Below, piece after piece: positions 26,988 to 36,383 of a stretch of 64,000 nt of DNA. A model generated the notes under the pieces. The model was not told the DNA's origin and did no database searches. It worked only from the letters and a program-made list of their open reading frames with translations. Positions within the stretch are counted from its first letter, which is position 1; each line of letters starts with the position of its first letter. Source of the stretch: an uncultured Polaribacter sp. (lineage in GTDB: Bacteria; Bacteroidota; Bacteroidia; Flavobacteriales; Flavobacteriaceae); NCBI RefSeq assembly GCF_947497695.1, contig NZ_CANMHM010000002.1, positions 372,001 through 436,000 of the forward strand. The letters are read 5' to 3'. Position numbers and translations under genes: made by a program.

Positions 26988-28562
26988 ATGAAAGTAATTT
27001 ACTCATTAGTTTGTACATTTTTAATGTATTCAACATCACTATTTTCACAGCAAATGCCTATAGATTTTTCTGACAATTCTCATTCATTTACTGTATTTAA
27101 TGAAAATACAAATGTTAATCCACCTAACAAATTTGATATTTTTAATAACGAACAAGATAATTCTGATAAAGTGGGGCGTTTTTTTATAGATGCTAATAAC
27201 CCTAGTGATTCTCAAGGGTTTTATATCGATTTGTCAAAATCAATAAATCTAGATACCAATAAAATAATCACATTAGATTTTTTTAAATATGATGGAGATT
27301 CTCATACAATAACAGTTAAGCTAGAACAAGGTGGTTCTAATCCAGATATAGAAGTTTCAGCAACAGTTTCTGGAAGCCCTAGTAGTTGGTCAAATAATAT
27401 TGAATTTAACTTTTCTAACGCTACTATTAATGCAACTGGAAATTACAATAGGTTAACAATTTTTATAGACAAAGGAGTAGCTAATAAACCTCCAGCAAGT
27501 TTTCATATAGATGATATTAACGACGGTTCTACTGTCACAGATCCAAATACTTTAGATGTTATTTATAATAATTTAGTTTGGTTTGATGAATTTAATGGTA
27601 CAAAAATTGACCCTAACAAATGGCATCATCAAACTTTTGGTCCCAATGCAGGTAGATGGTTTAATGGTGAGCTACAACATTATACAGACAGTAATGCTAA
27701 TTCTTTTGTTACTAATGGCAACTTATTTATTGTTGCTAAAAAAGAAACTAAAAATCAAAATGGAATTACTTTAGACTACACCTCTGCAAGATTAAATTCT
27801 AAATACGCATTTACTCATGGAAGAGTAGATGTACGTGCAAAATTACCTAAAGGTAATGGAACTTGGCCTGCAATATGGACTTTAGGGAAAAATGTAAACG
27901 AAACTGGCGCATACTTTCAAACAAAAGGTTTTGGAACTACAAATTGGCCTGCTTGTGGGGAAATAGATATTATGGAACATGGTTTACACACAAAAAATGT
28001 AGTTTCTAGTGCAATACACACACCTTCAAGTTCTGGTAATACAGAAAATACATCTACAAAAGCTTTACCAAACGTAGCAGAAAATTTTCATATTTATTCA
28101 ATGAATTGGTCCCCAAATCAAATAACCTTTATGATCGATGGTGTTGGTTATTATACCTACAATCCTTCTTCAAAAAACACTAGTACTTGGCCTTTTGATT
28201 TAGACCAATTTATATTGTTAAATGTTGCTATGGGTGGTTTTGCTGGTACACCTGACACTAATTTTACAGAAAGTGCTATGGTAATCGACTATGTAAGAGT
28301 CTATCAAAATAACACTGCTAGTACTGATGATTTTTTTAGTGCTCAGTTTTTAGTTTATCCAAATCCGGCATCAAATTTCATTTCAATAAAATCTAAAAAT
28401 TTTATTGATAAAATTGAAATCTACTCTTGTATAGGGCAGTTAGTTTTAAAGGAAGAAAAAATTACAAAAAATTTAAATATTAATAATTTACAATCAGGAT
28501 TATACTTGATGAAAATTTATGCAAATAATAAAGTTGCTACTCAAAAAATCTTAATTAAATAA
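26988..28562 (+). CDS. Secreted GH16 beta-glucanase (laminarinase-like) with T9SS tail
   Basis: This 524-residue enzyme has a signal peptide (MKVIYSLVCTFLMYSTSLFSQQ). An N-terminal beta-sandwich (about 25-185) may be a carbohydrate-binding domain. The GH16 catalytic domain (about 190-440) starts LVWFDEFNGTKIDPNKW, and the catalytic motif GEIDIMEHG gives Glu325 as nucleophile, Asp327 and Glu330 as acid/base. The C-terminal 75 residues (FLVYPNPASNFISIKSK ... YLMKIYANNKVATQKILIK) are a type A type IX secretion sorting domain. It most likely cleaves beta-1,3-glucan such as laminarin; other GH16 substrates are possible. No SusCD pair lies beside it. Confidence 0.94.
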   Translation: MKVIYSLVCTFLMYSTSLFSQQMPIDFSDNSHSFTVFNENTNVNPPNKFDIFNNEQDNSDKVGRFFIDANNPSDSQGFYIDLSKSINLDTNKIITLDFFKYDGDSHTITVKLEQGGSNPDIEVSATVSGSPSSWSNNIEFNFSNATINATGNYNRLTIFIDKGVANKPPASFHIDDINDGSTVTDPNTLDVIYNNLVWFDEFNGTKIDPNKWHHQTFGPNAGRWFNGELQHYTDSNANSFVTNGNLFIVAKKETKNQNGITLDYTSARLNSKYAFTHGRVDVRAKLPKGNGTWPAIWTLGKNVNETGAYFQTKGFGTTNWPACGEIDIMEHGLHTKNVVSSAIHTPSSSGNTENTSTKALPNVAENFHIYSMNWSPNQITFMIDGVGYYTYNPSSKNTSTWPFDLDQFILLNVAMGGFAGTPDTNFTESAMVIDYVRVYQNNTASTDDFFSAQFLVYPNPASNFISIKSKNFIDKIEIYSCIGQLVLKEEKITKNLNINNLQSGLYLMKIYANNKVATQKILIK

Positions 28563-28938
28563 TGAAGATAGAGTTGTGAAAATGGAATTTAACACTACAC
28601 AATTAACTCTTGATGAAATAAGGGTTAGTTATTTTGATTATCTCACAAATACTTACCCTGTGGTTGTACATAATTTCACTTATGATTCCTCTGGAAAACC
28701 TATACCTTTTGTTTTAACATTTGAAAATTACGATTTTAGATATATTAACGGAGAAGTTTACAGAAACAATCCTGATACTGAAGAAATTTAAGTAAAGATT
28801 TATGTTGATGATGAATTAGTAATTGATGAAACTGCAAGAGGTAAAAATGGTCAATATGCTGAAATTAAATTCAACTACGATATAAATTTAAAATCAGAGA
28901 TTAAATTTCTTAACTTTAAAATTGCAGAGAACTGTTAA
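28555..28938 (+). pseudogene. Remnant of an unknown protein with an in-frame stop
   Basis: One frame reads from 28555 through KMEFNTTQLTLDEIRVSYFD to a TAA at 28789-28791, then continues open for 48 more codons (VKIYVDDELVIDETARG ... IKFLNFKIAENC) to a second TAA at 28936-28938. Both halves have normal beta-rich protein composition and would make a single domain of about 120 residues. The start (GTG 28576 or ATG 28582) is weak. It directly follows the GH16 gene. It is probably a decayed gene or the tail of a larger lost protein. Confidence 0.5.
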
Positions 28939-29059
28939 CTAATACAAAGTTTAAACCCTTCTTATCTAAAATGTTTTCTTAATATATAAATAACTCTTAA
29001 CATCTAACTTAATTCACAAGAGTTTATCCTATATGTATTAATTTCTGAAACTTATAAAA

Positions 29060-30799
29060 TCAAAAAACTAATTTATTTTCATCATTATTTATCGTATAAG
29101 AAATAGAGAAATTGAATGTTTTTAAGTCTGCTTCTAGATGTGCATACGAATCTATGTTTGTAAATAAAATACTTAATTTATCCTCAGTAACGTTTTTAAT
29201 ACTTATATCTCCAGAAAATGCTTTTAAGGTATTTCTCAAACGCATTATTTTAAGTTGATTTAAAACAATATCCTTTTTTAATCCTTTGGCAACATCTTCT
29301 TTAGAAAGGGTGGTTCTATTAATTTCTTTATGACCTCCACTACCACCTTTATCTGCAGCTTTATAGTTGTTTTTGCCCGCAAAAATATCTAAATACCAAA
29401 CTTGTGGAATACCAGGCATAAACATTTGTATAGCTCTTGCCAATAATAACTTTTGTTCATTTTCTCCTAAAGCACTAAAAAAAGTAGCATTTACTTGATA
29501 ATAAGATATTTTTTTACCTGATGGATCGTATAAGTTTTTTACTCTTCCTCCACGATTCATAATTGTATTCATAATAGATTCTATTTGGCTATCTTCTAAT
29601 AAACCTTTATTATAAGTACCATTTACTTCTTTTCCTTTTAAATCTAAAACAGGAATACCATCATGACAACCTAGCATATTTACAGTCTTATAACCTTTGC
29701 TTATGATTTCATTTATCCACGTTAAAAGGGCTTTATTATTATTGGTTTCAAGTGTATGAATCATTAAACCTGGTAAGAAAAAATCATATATTTGATAGTT
29801 TTCTTTTGCAACTTCGTGGTGTAAGTTTAAACCATATTCTGCGTGAATTTCTGGCAATAGAATTAAATCATTTTTTTTTGCAATTTGATTAATTCTTTCT
29901 AAATAATGCCAAGTACCAGGTTTGTTAAAAAAGTTGGTTTGTCCTATTTCTTTATGCAAATAAGCAAAGGCATCTAAACGTAAAATTTTACATCCAAAGC
30001 TTTTAACTTTAGCTAAAGTTTCTTCATAAAACTCCCAAACTAGTTCAGATTTTGCGTTGACATCCATCTGGCCTAAAAAAGAACTTTTTCTATAGACTAT
30101 TTTAAGAACTTCTTCTTTATACTGTGCTAATTCATTAAAACTAAAAGTTTTTAAATCTAAATTATTATCGATTGCAAAGTTTACTTTTTCACAAATTAAA
30201 ATGGCATTTTCTCTACTTAATCCTTTAATACGAATTAAATCATCTACTTTGATTTTATTATTTGTTATACTTTGATAAAAAGTATTCCAATATGGTTTTT
30301 CAGAGCCATCAGGAAAAGGAACTTTTAAAATTGGAAGTCCTGATTTGCGCATAAATAACTTCTCTAAAAATTCTTTCTTTGGAATTAAGATGTTATCATC
30401 ATTTCTAGTTCCATTGCCTTGCCAAAAAGTGTTCCAATTGATAAAGAAATCTTTGTACTTAGAATTTTCTCCGTTCTCTAATAGATCTTTAAATTGAAGA
30501 GAATTTACTGATAAGTGATTCAGAACAATATCGAATTTCAACATAATGTTTAAATTCTCTAAAGCTTTTAAATCTTTTTTAGAAACGAGCTCTTCATTCA
30601 AGTTGTAATCAATAATAGAAAACCCTCTATCTAAATCGCTATTAAAAAAAGTAGGCAACACATAAAATAAAGAAAAAACATCTTTAAATTCTGGTAATTG
30701 CAACATTTTAATAGTATCGCTTAATTTATGACCAATACTATCTGGATATGTATTTAGCATTACACCATTAGCAATAGTTTGTGATTTTTTCGGGCTCAT
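29060..30799 (-). CDS. GH13 subfamily 18-like sucrose phosphorylase
   Basis: This 579-residue alpha-amylase-superfamily enzyme has the four conserved regions: DIVLNHLS (His95), LRLDAFAYLHKE (nucleophile Asp276), LLPEIHAEY (acid/base Glu317) and LGCHDGIPVLD (His379-Asp380). The absence of a signal peptide and the layout VFSLFYVLPTFFNSDLDRGF fit sucrose phosphorylases and related glucosyl-glycerate/glycerol phosphorylases. Context (SLC45-like symporter, fructokinase, LacI) favours sucrose: sucrose + Pi gives glucose-1-phosphate and fructose. It is the last gene of the operon, 18 bp after the kinase. Confidence 0.88.
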   Translation of the reverse strand: MSPKKSQTIANGVMLNTYPDSIGHKLSDTIKMLQLPEFKDVFSLFYVLPTFFNSDLDRGFSIIDYNLNEELVSKKDLKALENLNIMLKFDIVLNHLSVNSLQFKDLLENGENSKYKDFFINWNTFWQGNGTRNDDNILIPKKEFLEKLFMRKSGLPILKVPFPDGSEKPYWNTFYQSITNNKIKVDDLIRIKGLSRENAILICEKVNFAIDNNLDLKTFSFNELAQYKEEVLKIVYRKSSFLGQMDVNAKSELVWEFYEETLAKVKSFGCKILRLDAFAYLHKEIGQTNFFNKPGTWHYLERINQIAKKNDLILLPEIHAEYGLNLHHEVAKENYQIYDFFLPGLMIHTLETNNNKALLTWINEIISKGYKTVNMLGCHDGIPVLDLKGKEVNGTYNKGLLEDSQIESIMNTIMNRGGRVKNLYDPSGKKISYYQVNATFFSALGENEQKLLLARAIQMFMPGIPQVWYLDIFAGKNNYKAADKGGSGGHKEINRTTLSKEDVAKGLKKDIVLNQLKIMRLRNTLKAFSGDISIKNVTEDKLSILFTNIDSYAHLEADLKTFNFSISYTINNDENKLVF

Positions 30800-30817
30800 A
30801 ATATCTATAAGAATAGT

Positions 30818-31756
30818 TTATAAAAGTTTTGATAGAATATTGATATTGTCTGGTAATCTACCCACATTTTGAAGTTTTAATGCGGCTAATTTTAAAGCTA
30901 TTTGCAAACATTCCTCAATTGGTTTTTCTTTAATAAAAGCAAATAAAAAACCAGACCAAAAAGCATCTCCTGCACCAGTTGTATCCATTACTTCTTCTAC
31001 TTTAATGGCAGGTAATTCAATTATTTTTTTGTCTATTTGAGATAGTTTTACACCTTTTTCTCCTAATGTTAAGCAAACGGTATCTGCCCCTAAATTATGA
31101 AAGAATGTAAAAATTTCTTGATGTGGTACTTCTTTTTCAAAAAGTCTTAACATATCATCTTCACTAATCTTGATTAGCGGATTAAAACTGCAATAAGTTT
31201 TTATTACATTTAATGCCTCTTCTTGACTTTTCCACAGTTTTTTAGCATAGTTGATATCGATACTTAATTTACAACCTAAACCATAAGCTTCTTTTGCTTT
31301 GCTTAATATTGTTGTTTGAGCTGGACCTTTGCTTAAAGCAAAACAAGTGGTGTGAAATATTTTAGTTTTGTTTAATATTTCTGTAGATATTTGATCTTCT
31401 GATATAAAAGAATCTGCCACTCTAAAAGGTATAAAATCTGGAGTTCCTTGAGATCTTGAAACAAAAATCACACTTGTTGGTTTATCTGCTAATTTCTTAA
31501 CATTGTTAGTATTAACACCTACAGTATTTAATCTATCAAAAATATATTCCCCAAAACCATCATTACCCACTGTTGCCACCATCATAGAATTTAACCCTAA
31601 TCTAGCAGCATTCATTGCTACATTTGTTGGAGAACCTCCTAAATACCTGTGATAATCTCTAGTATTGTTGATTAAGACATTAGATTGATGGCCAATGAAA
31701 TCAATTAAGACTTCACCAACACAAATAATATCTATATTTTTATTGTTATTTTTCAA
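30818..31756 (-). CDS. PfkB-family carbohydrate kinase, probable fructokinase
   Basis: This 312-residue ribokinase-fold sugar kinase shows the PfkB N-terminal signature region (RYLGGSPTNVAMNAARLGLN) and the C-terminal signature DTTGAGDAFWSGFLFAF, with the catalytic aspartate in GAGD and the anion hole formed by GAG. It overlaps the transporter gene by 11 bp and is followed by the GH13 phosphorylase at 18 bp. It would phosphorylate the fructose released by that enzyme. Other hexose or ketose substrates cannot be excluded. Confidence 0.9.
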   Translation of the reverse strand: MKNNNKNIDIICVGEVLIDFIGHQSNVLINNTRDYHRYLGGSPTNVAMNAARLGLNSMMVATVGNDGFGEYIFDRLNTVGVNTNNVKKLADKPTSVIFVSRSQGTPDFIPFRVADSFISEDQISTEILNKTKIFHTTCFALSKGPAQTTILSKAKEAYGLGCKLSIDINYAKKLWKSQEEALNVIKTYCSFNPLIKISEDDMLRLFEKEVPHQEIFTFFHNLGADTVCLTLGEKGVKLSQIDKKIIELPAIKVEEVMDTTGAGDAFWSGFLFAFIKEKPIEECLQIALKLAALKLQNVGRLPDNINILSKLL

Positions 31757-33053
31757 AACTTTCTTCTTTTTTACTTTTTATGAATAGCGTAAAAACGGCA
31801 CTGATGACTAATAAAATTCCTGCAAAAGTGATGGCATTTCTAGGGTCGTTGTTCAAGAAATTTTTTAATACATAACCAAAAGATAGGGTTTGAATTATCA
31901 TTGGAATTACAATCATCATATTAATAATACCCATATAAACCCCATATCTTTCTTTTGGGATATCTGAAACGACCATTAAATAAGGAATACCCATCATACT
32001 TGCCCAACCAATACCAAAACCAGTTATGGCAAAGAATAGTAAGTTTTTGTTTTCTATATGTGGAAAAACTAAAAAACCAATAGCAGCTAAGATTAAACAA
32101 AAAGCGTGTACTTTTTTAGGGCTGTATTTTTTTGCAAAACCAACTAAGGCAAATGCAACCAAGAATGTTACTACATTGTACCATCCGTTTACTAAACCTG
32201 TCCAACTAACTGCTTCACTATACATTTCTTTATTTTCTGGAGTTGCATTCCAAACAGAAAGTGCTACACTTTTAGACGAATTTTGCCAATAACAAAACAA
32301 TGCATACCATTGAAATAAATATACTAATGCCAATTGCCACATTACTTTTGGCATATCTTTTATGGCTGAAAAAATTTCAATTAGCGGTTCTAAAACACTT
32401 CTTTTTTCTTTTAATTTCTCTAATTCTTCTGGTATTGGAGGAATTTCTTTAATTTTATAATTACTCCACAAAACTGTACCAATAGAACAAACTGCACCTA
32501 AAAAAAAGGAAGCATATACCCAAGTTGGTAAAGACCCTGTAGTACCTATAAAAATTAAAGGAAAAATAAATAATGATAAATTGGCTAATACTTGGCCTAA
32601 ACCTGTAAAAAAGCTTTGCATTTGAAAGCCTAAAGGCTGTTGTTTCTCATCTAAATTATCTGCAATTAAAGCTCTATAAGGCTCCATTGCTGTATTATTA
32701 CCTACATCTAAAATCCAAAGTAAACCTGCAGCCATCCAAAGAGAACTACTATAAGGGAAAATAAATAAGGTTAAACTACATAAAATTGCGCCGATTAAGA
32801 AATAAGGTTTACGCCTACCAAATTTTGGACTCCAAGTTTTATCGCTTAATGCTCCTATAATAGGTTGAACTAACAAACCAGTTACTGGGCCAGCAAGATG
32901 TAAAATCGGAATTTGATCTGGACTTGCTCCTAAAAAATCGTAAATAGGTGTAACTGCACTTTGTTGCAAACCAAAACTATATTGAATTCCGAAGAAACCA
33001 ACATTCATATTTAGAATTTGCCAAAAACTTAAAGTGGGCTTTTTAATTTTCAT
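31746..33053 (-). CDS. SLC45/GPH-type MFS sugar:cation symporter
   Basis: This 435-residue protein has about 12 membrane helices. N-terminal features match sucrose-symporter relatives: FWQILNMNVGFFGIQYSFGL, GPVTGLLVQPIIGALSDKTW and the loop 2-3 motif SPKFGRRKPYFLIGAIL. A long central loop (KEIPPIPEELEKLKEKRSVL) separates the halves. It probably imports an intact disaccharide across the inner membrane with protons or sodium. It overlaps its upstream (glutaredoxin-like) and downstream (kinase) genes by 11 bp each. Confidence 0.9.
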   Translation of the reverse strand: MKIKKPTLSFWQILNMNVGFFGIQYSFGLQQSAVTPIYDFLGASPDQIPILHLAGPVTGLLVQPIIGALSDKTWSPKFGRRKPYFLIGAILCSLTLFIFPYSSSLWMAAGLLWILDVGNNTAMEPYRALIADNLDEKQQPLGFQMQSFFTGLGQVLANLSLFIFPLIFIGTTGSLPTWVYASFFLGAVCSIGTVLWSNYKIKEIPPIPEELEKLKEKRSVLEPLIEIFSAIKDMPKVMWQLALVYLFQWYALFCYWQNSSKSVALSVWNATPENKEMYSEAVSWTGLVNGWYNVVTFLVAFALVGFAKKYSPKKVHAFCLILAAIGFLVFPHIENKNLLFFAITGFGIGWASMMGIPYLMVVSDIPKERYGVYMGIINMMIVIPMIIQTLSFGYVLKNFLNNDPRNAITFAGILLVISAVFTLFIKSKKEESFEK

Positions 33054-33408
33054 CTTTTTTCAATTTTTTATCAACTATTTTTAGAAACTCTTTGAAATTG
33101 CCTTGATTTAAAAAAACATCTCCTTTATTGTCTATAACTGGTAAACTTAAAGTGTTAATAGAAATATGAGCTTTTTGCAATTTTACTAACATTTCTTGTT
33201 CTTTCTCTTTATTCACATCTATATCGAAATACGTAAATTCAATTTTTTTTTCTTTCAAAAAAGCTTTTGTATCTATACAACTATGACAACTATCACTTCC
33301 ATACACTATTATTTTTTCTTTTTTTGATTGTTTAGTTTGATAAGTTGATTCTTGTGCATTGCAATAAAGTGTAGTTAAAAAAAGAGCTATAATTACAAGA
33401 TATTTCAT
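33043..33408 (-). CDS. Secreted glutaredoxin-like protein
   Basis: This 121-residue protein has a signal peptide (MKYLVIIALFLTTLYCNAQ). The mature part is a glutaredoxin fold with the redox motif CHSC (IIVYGSDSCHSCIDTKAFLK), followed by FTYFDIDVNKEKEQEM and a cis-proline region (NTLSLPVIDNKGDVFLNQG). It overlaps the sugar symporter gene by 11 bp, so it is co-expressed with sugar catabolism, which is unexpected for a periplasmic thiol protein. It could reduce or assemble a periplasmic or outer-membrane component of the locus. Confidence 0.85.
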   Translation of the reverse strand: MKYLVIIALFLTTLYCNAQESTYQTKQSKKEKIIVYGSDSCHSCIDTKAFLKEKKIEFTYFDIDVNKEKEQEMLVKLQKAHISINTLSLPVIDNKGDVFLNQGNFKEFLKIVDKKLKKDEN

Positions 33409-33510
33409 TTTACATTTTTTTTAAAAGAATAATAATTTTAGTTTTTTTTATTAAAAGAAGAGACTGTTTCGTCTTATTTTACATACTTATTTTTAGAATT
33501 TAATTTTATA

Positions 33511-33540
33511 AAAAAAGCCAATGAAAATTTCATTGGCTTC
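33511..33540 (-). terminator. Terminator after the TonB receptor gene
   Basis: On the minus strand GCCAATGAAA pairs with TTTCATTGGC, followed by T7. It lies about 40 bp after the receptor stop and may reduce read-through into the four-gene catabolic part. Confidence 0.8.
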
Positions 33541-33578
33541 ATTTCTAATTCAAATTAATAAAACCTAACCAACTTTGA

Positions 33579-36203
33579 CTAAAAACTATATTGCAATGTC
33601 ATTGTTGTAGAACGACCAGAAATTGTTCTTGCTGCTGCTAAACCACCAGCTATGTTTCCATTTCCTTCTACTTCAGTAACACCTATGGTGTCAAATAAAT
33701 TATTTGCATTTACACTTAAAGATAACCCTTTGGTTAAACTAACTCTTGCTACTGCATTTAAATAAGCATAACCTGGCATTACAAGGTCATTATCATCTTG
33801 AGCAAAAGATTTAGAGGTTCCTAATATTGTGATTCCTAAAAGGTGTTGCTTTTCTTTACCAAAAGAATATGTTGGAGCTAAATTATACACAAAATCTGCT
33901 TGCCTTCTTGGTTTATTTCCTTTATTATCTCCTCCATCAATTTCTGCTTTTGTGTATGTAACTGAACCATTAATGCCAAAATCTCCAAATCTGTATGCAG
34001 ACTCAACTTCTAAACCTAAAGCTTTAAAAGGGTTTCCAACAGTTCTATTTAATTCATTACTAATTCCTTCTTCTGTATTACTTAAAAAACCTGTAACATT
34101 TAAAACACCATTATTTAATCTCTTTTTTAAACCAACTTCAAATTGAGAAATTTCATCAAATTGTACATCTCCTAAACCATCAGCTCCATAAGTATTTCTA
34201 TCTGCAGCTCTACCAGAAGCACCTTTACTATATCTTCCAAAAAGTGCAGCTCCATCATTAATTTTATAGTTTACACCTGCAGAGTAAGAAACAAAATTAT
34301 AATCGTCACTTATTGCCTGCCCAGGATTACCAGCTATCGTAGGTATAGTTTGCTCAAAAGGACTTATTGAACCATCACTATTGTAATCGAAACCAATTAA
34401 ATCTCCATTTGCATCTAAATTACTTAATTGTCCTGAGTTAATTGTTCCATTTACATTTACGTTTTCAAAACGAATACTACCATCAAAGTTTAATTTTTCA
34501 GAAATTTCTGCATCTACGCCTACATAAGGAGAATTTACATTGTGTACTGTATTGTATTTTCTTTGACAACAGTTACCCCAAACAGGTTGACCAAAAGAGT
34601 ATGCACCTCCTTGTGAAAACCCATCAAAAACACCTAATCTAGCTTTACCATCACCTACTACTTCAGAAATTGCAGAACTCCATTGCCATCCTATTTTAGT
34701 GTTCTGTGTTGCAGAAAACATACCCACAGTTACACCTATATTATCATTAATTGCTTTTGACACTTTTATATCACTAAAAAAGTTGCTTAAATCTTCGATA
34801 GTTACATCAAAATATCTTAAGTCTTGAGCTAATCCGTTTGCAGGATTAAATGGTGTACCATCTTCGTAAGTTAAAGTGCCTGTTGCTCCTGAAGCATCTC
34901 TTGTTAAAGCTTCTATTTCCGCTACTGTACCAACATTTGCTGTAAATGGAGCATTCCATTGACCAGAATTGTTAGAGTATCTTGCTTTACCATTCACTTT
35001 CCAATCATCACCAAGGTCAAAAGAAAATTCTGCACCAACTGAAGCACTTACAGGGTTGTTACCACTTCTCATATCATTTTGTGTAGGATTACCATCATAA
35101 ACACTATATGTATTTTGGATATTTATAGAATGTGGAGTATCGCTTGTAATATCAAAACCTGGTAAATTTCCAAAAGTAGGATCTGCATTTGTACCTGTTA
35201 AACTTACTGGCATTGGCATATACATTACAGAATTATCATTTAAATATTTAAAATAAGTGCGTACATACCCATTTTTAAATTCTTTAGTTAGGTTAGCTTT
35301 TACTTGACCACCTTTATTTCCTTGGTAACCTATATTTCTTGGTCCTTCTCCAACTCTCATAAAGCCACCAATATGATAATATAAACCTTCACCTAAAGGT
35401 GTTCCGTATTCAAAATCAAGTCTACTGTTTTGAAAATCTAAACCATAAGTTGCACCAATAGTCCCACCTTCTATTCTACCTGTTTTACTTATCATATTAA
35501 TAATACCTGCAGGGCCATTTGAAGTTTGTGTAGCTGCTGAACCACCTCTAATTGCTTCTACTCTACCAATATTAGAATCTATACGTAAAAAGTTATCTGC
35601 ATTACCAAAAGAAGTATCTCCAAACAACATTATAGGAAGACCATCTTCTTGCAATTGTAAATATCTAGACCCACCTGAAGAAACTGGCACTCCACGAACG
35701 TTAAAGTTTGCATTACCTTCTCCACCAGAAGATTCTGAACGAATACCTGGAATATTTCTAAATAGTTCTCCTGAAGACCTAGGTGATGCTTGTTCTATTT
35801 GTTTAATACCAACAGTAGAAATAGAAATACTTGACTCTATTTTTGACTTTGGATTTACAACACCTGTTACAACAATTTCATCTAAAGATTGTGTGTTTTC
35901 TTTAATTATGACATCTAATTTTAAATCACCACTTACTGTAATTTCTTTTTTAAAACTATCATAACCAATATAAGAAGCTATAATTGTATAAGTACCATTG
36001 GCAACATTTTTAATTTCAAAGTTACCATCAAAATCTGTAGTTGATCCTTTAGAGTTTTCTTTAAGTAAAACACTTGCTCCAGGAATTAAATTTCCACTTT
36101 GATCTTTTACAGTTCCTGAAATTGTTGACTGTGCAACAAATGCTGTAGTTGATAGTAATAGTACTATCAACATTGTAAATCTAATTTGTAATTGTTTTTT
36201 CAT
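33579..36203 (-). CDS. TonB-dependent outer-membrane receptor (sugar locus)
   Basis: This 874-residue protein has a signal peptide (FTMLIVLLLSTTAFVAQ), a CarboxypepD_reg-like domain (about 25-110: STISGTVKDQSGNLIPGASV), a plug (about 115-240, including RVEAIRGGSAATQTSNGPAG) and a 22-strand-type barrel ending TTMTLQYSF. It should import the sugar across the outer membrane. No SusD-like lipoprotein gene accompanies it, so it resembles the SusD-independent sucrose or maltose receptors more than SusC. It diverges from lacI, with LacI-type operators between them. Confidence 0.94.
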   Translation of the reverse strand: MKKQLQIRFTMLIVLLLSTTAFVAQSTISGTVKDQSGNLIPGASVLLKENSKGSTTDFDGNFEIKNVANGTYTIIASYIGYDSFKKEITVSGDLKLDVIIKENTQSLDEIVVTGVVNPKSKIESSISISTVGIKQIEQASPRSSGELFRNIPGIRSESSGGEGNANFNVRGVPVSSGGSRYLQLQEDGLPIMLFGDTSFGNADNFLRIDSNIGRVEAIRGGSAATQTSNGPAGIINMISKTGRIEGGTIGATYGLDFQNSRLDFEYGTPLGEGLYYHIGGFMRVGEGPRNIGYQGNKGGQVKANLTKEFKNGYVRTYFKYLNDNSVMYMPMPVSLTGTNADPTFGNLPGFDITSDTPHSINIQNTYSVYDGNPTQNDMRSGNNPVSASVGAEFSFDLGDDWKVNGKARYSNNSGQWNAPFTANVGTVAEIEALTRDASGATGTLTYEDGTPFNPANGLAQDLRYFDVTIEDLSNFFSDIKVSKAINDNIGVTVGMFSATQNTKIGWQWSSAISEVVGDGKARLGVFDGFSQGGAYSFGQPVWGNCCQRKYNTVHNVNSPYVGVDAEISEKLNFDGSIRFENVNVNGTINSGQLSNLDANGDLIGFDYNSDGSISPFEQTIPTIAGNPGQAISDDYNFVSYSAGVNYKINDGAALFGRYSKGASGRAADRNTYGADGLGDVQFDEISQFEVGLKKRLNNGVLNVTGFLSNTEEGISNELNRTVGNPFKALGLEVESAYRFGDFGINGSVTYTKAEIDGGDNKGNKPRRQADFVYNLAPTYSFGKEKQHLLGITILGTSKSFAQDDNDLVMPGYAYLNAVARVSLTKGLSLSVNANNLFDTIGVTEVEGNGNIAGGLAAARTISGRSTTMTLQYSF

Positions 36204-36243
36204 TGTAATTATGAATTTAAGAAAAAGTTAATTAATTTTTTAT

Positions 36244-36251
36244 CAAAAGTA
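36244..36251 (-). promoter_or_regulatory. Putative -7 box for the TonB receptor operon
   Basis: On the minus strand TACTTTTG matches TAnnTTTG. It lies about 40 bp upstream of the receptor ATG and 35 bp from the nearer operator. Confidence 0.5.
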
Positions 36252-36285
36252 TATTTATACATCTTTAAATTATTAAATAAATAAA

Positions 36286-36320
36286 TCGAAAACGTTTTCG
36301 ATTTACCGAAAACGTTTTCG
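36286..36320. promoter_or_regulatory. Tandem LacI-family operators
   Basis: Two identical copies of the palindrome CGAAAACGTTTTCG (36287-36300 and 36307-36320) are spaced exactly 20 bp start to start, about two helical turns, so bound dimers would sit on the same face. The central CG and A/T flanks are typical of LacI/GalR-family sites. They lie between the divergent TonB receptor and lacI genes. The second copy also falls near the -33 position of a possible lacI promoter (-7 TATATTTA at 36336). Confidence 0.88.
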
Positions 36321-36383
36321 AGTCAGATAATTTAGTATATTTACAAGGTAAAATAACAAACAATAATTTTAAAATAAAATATT

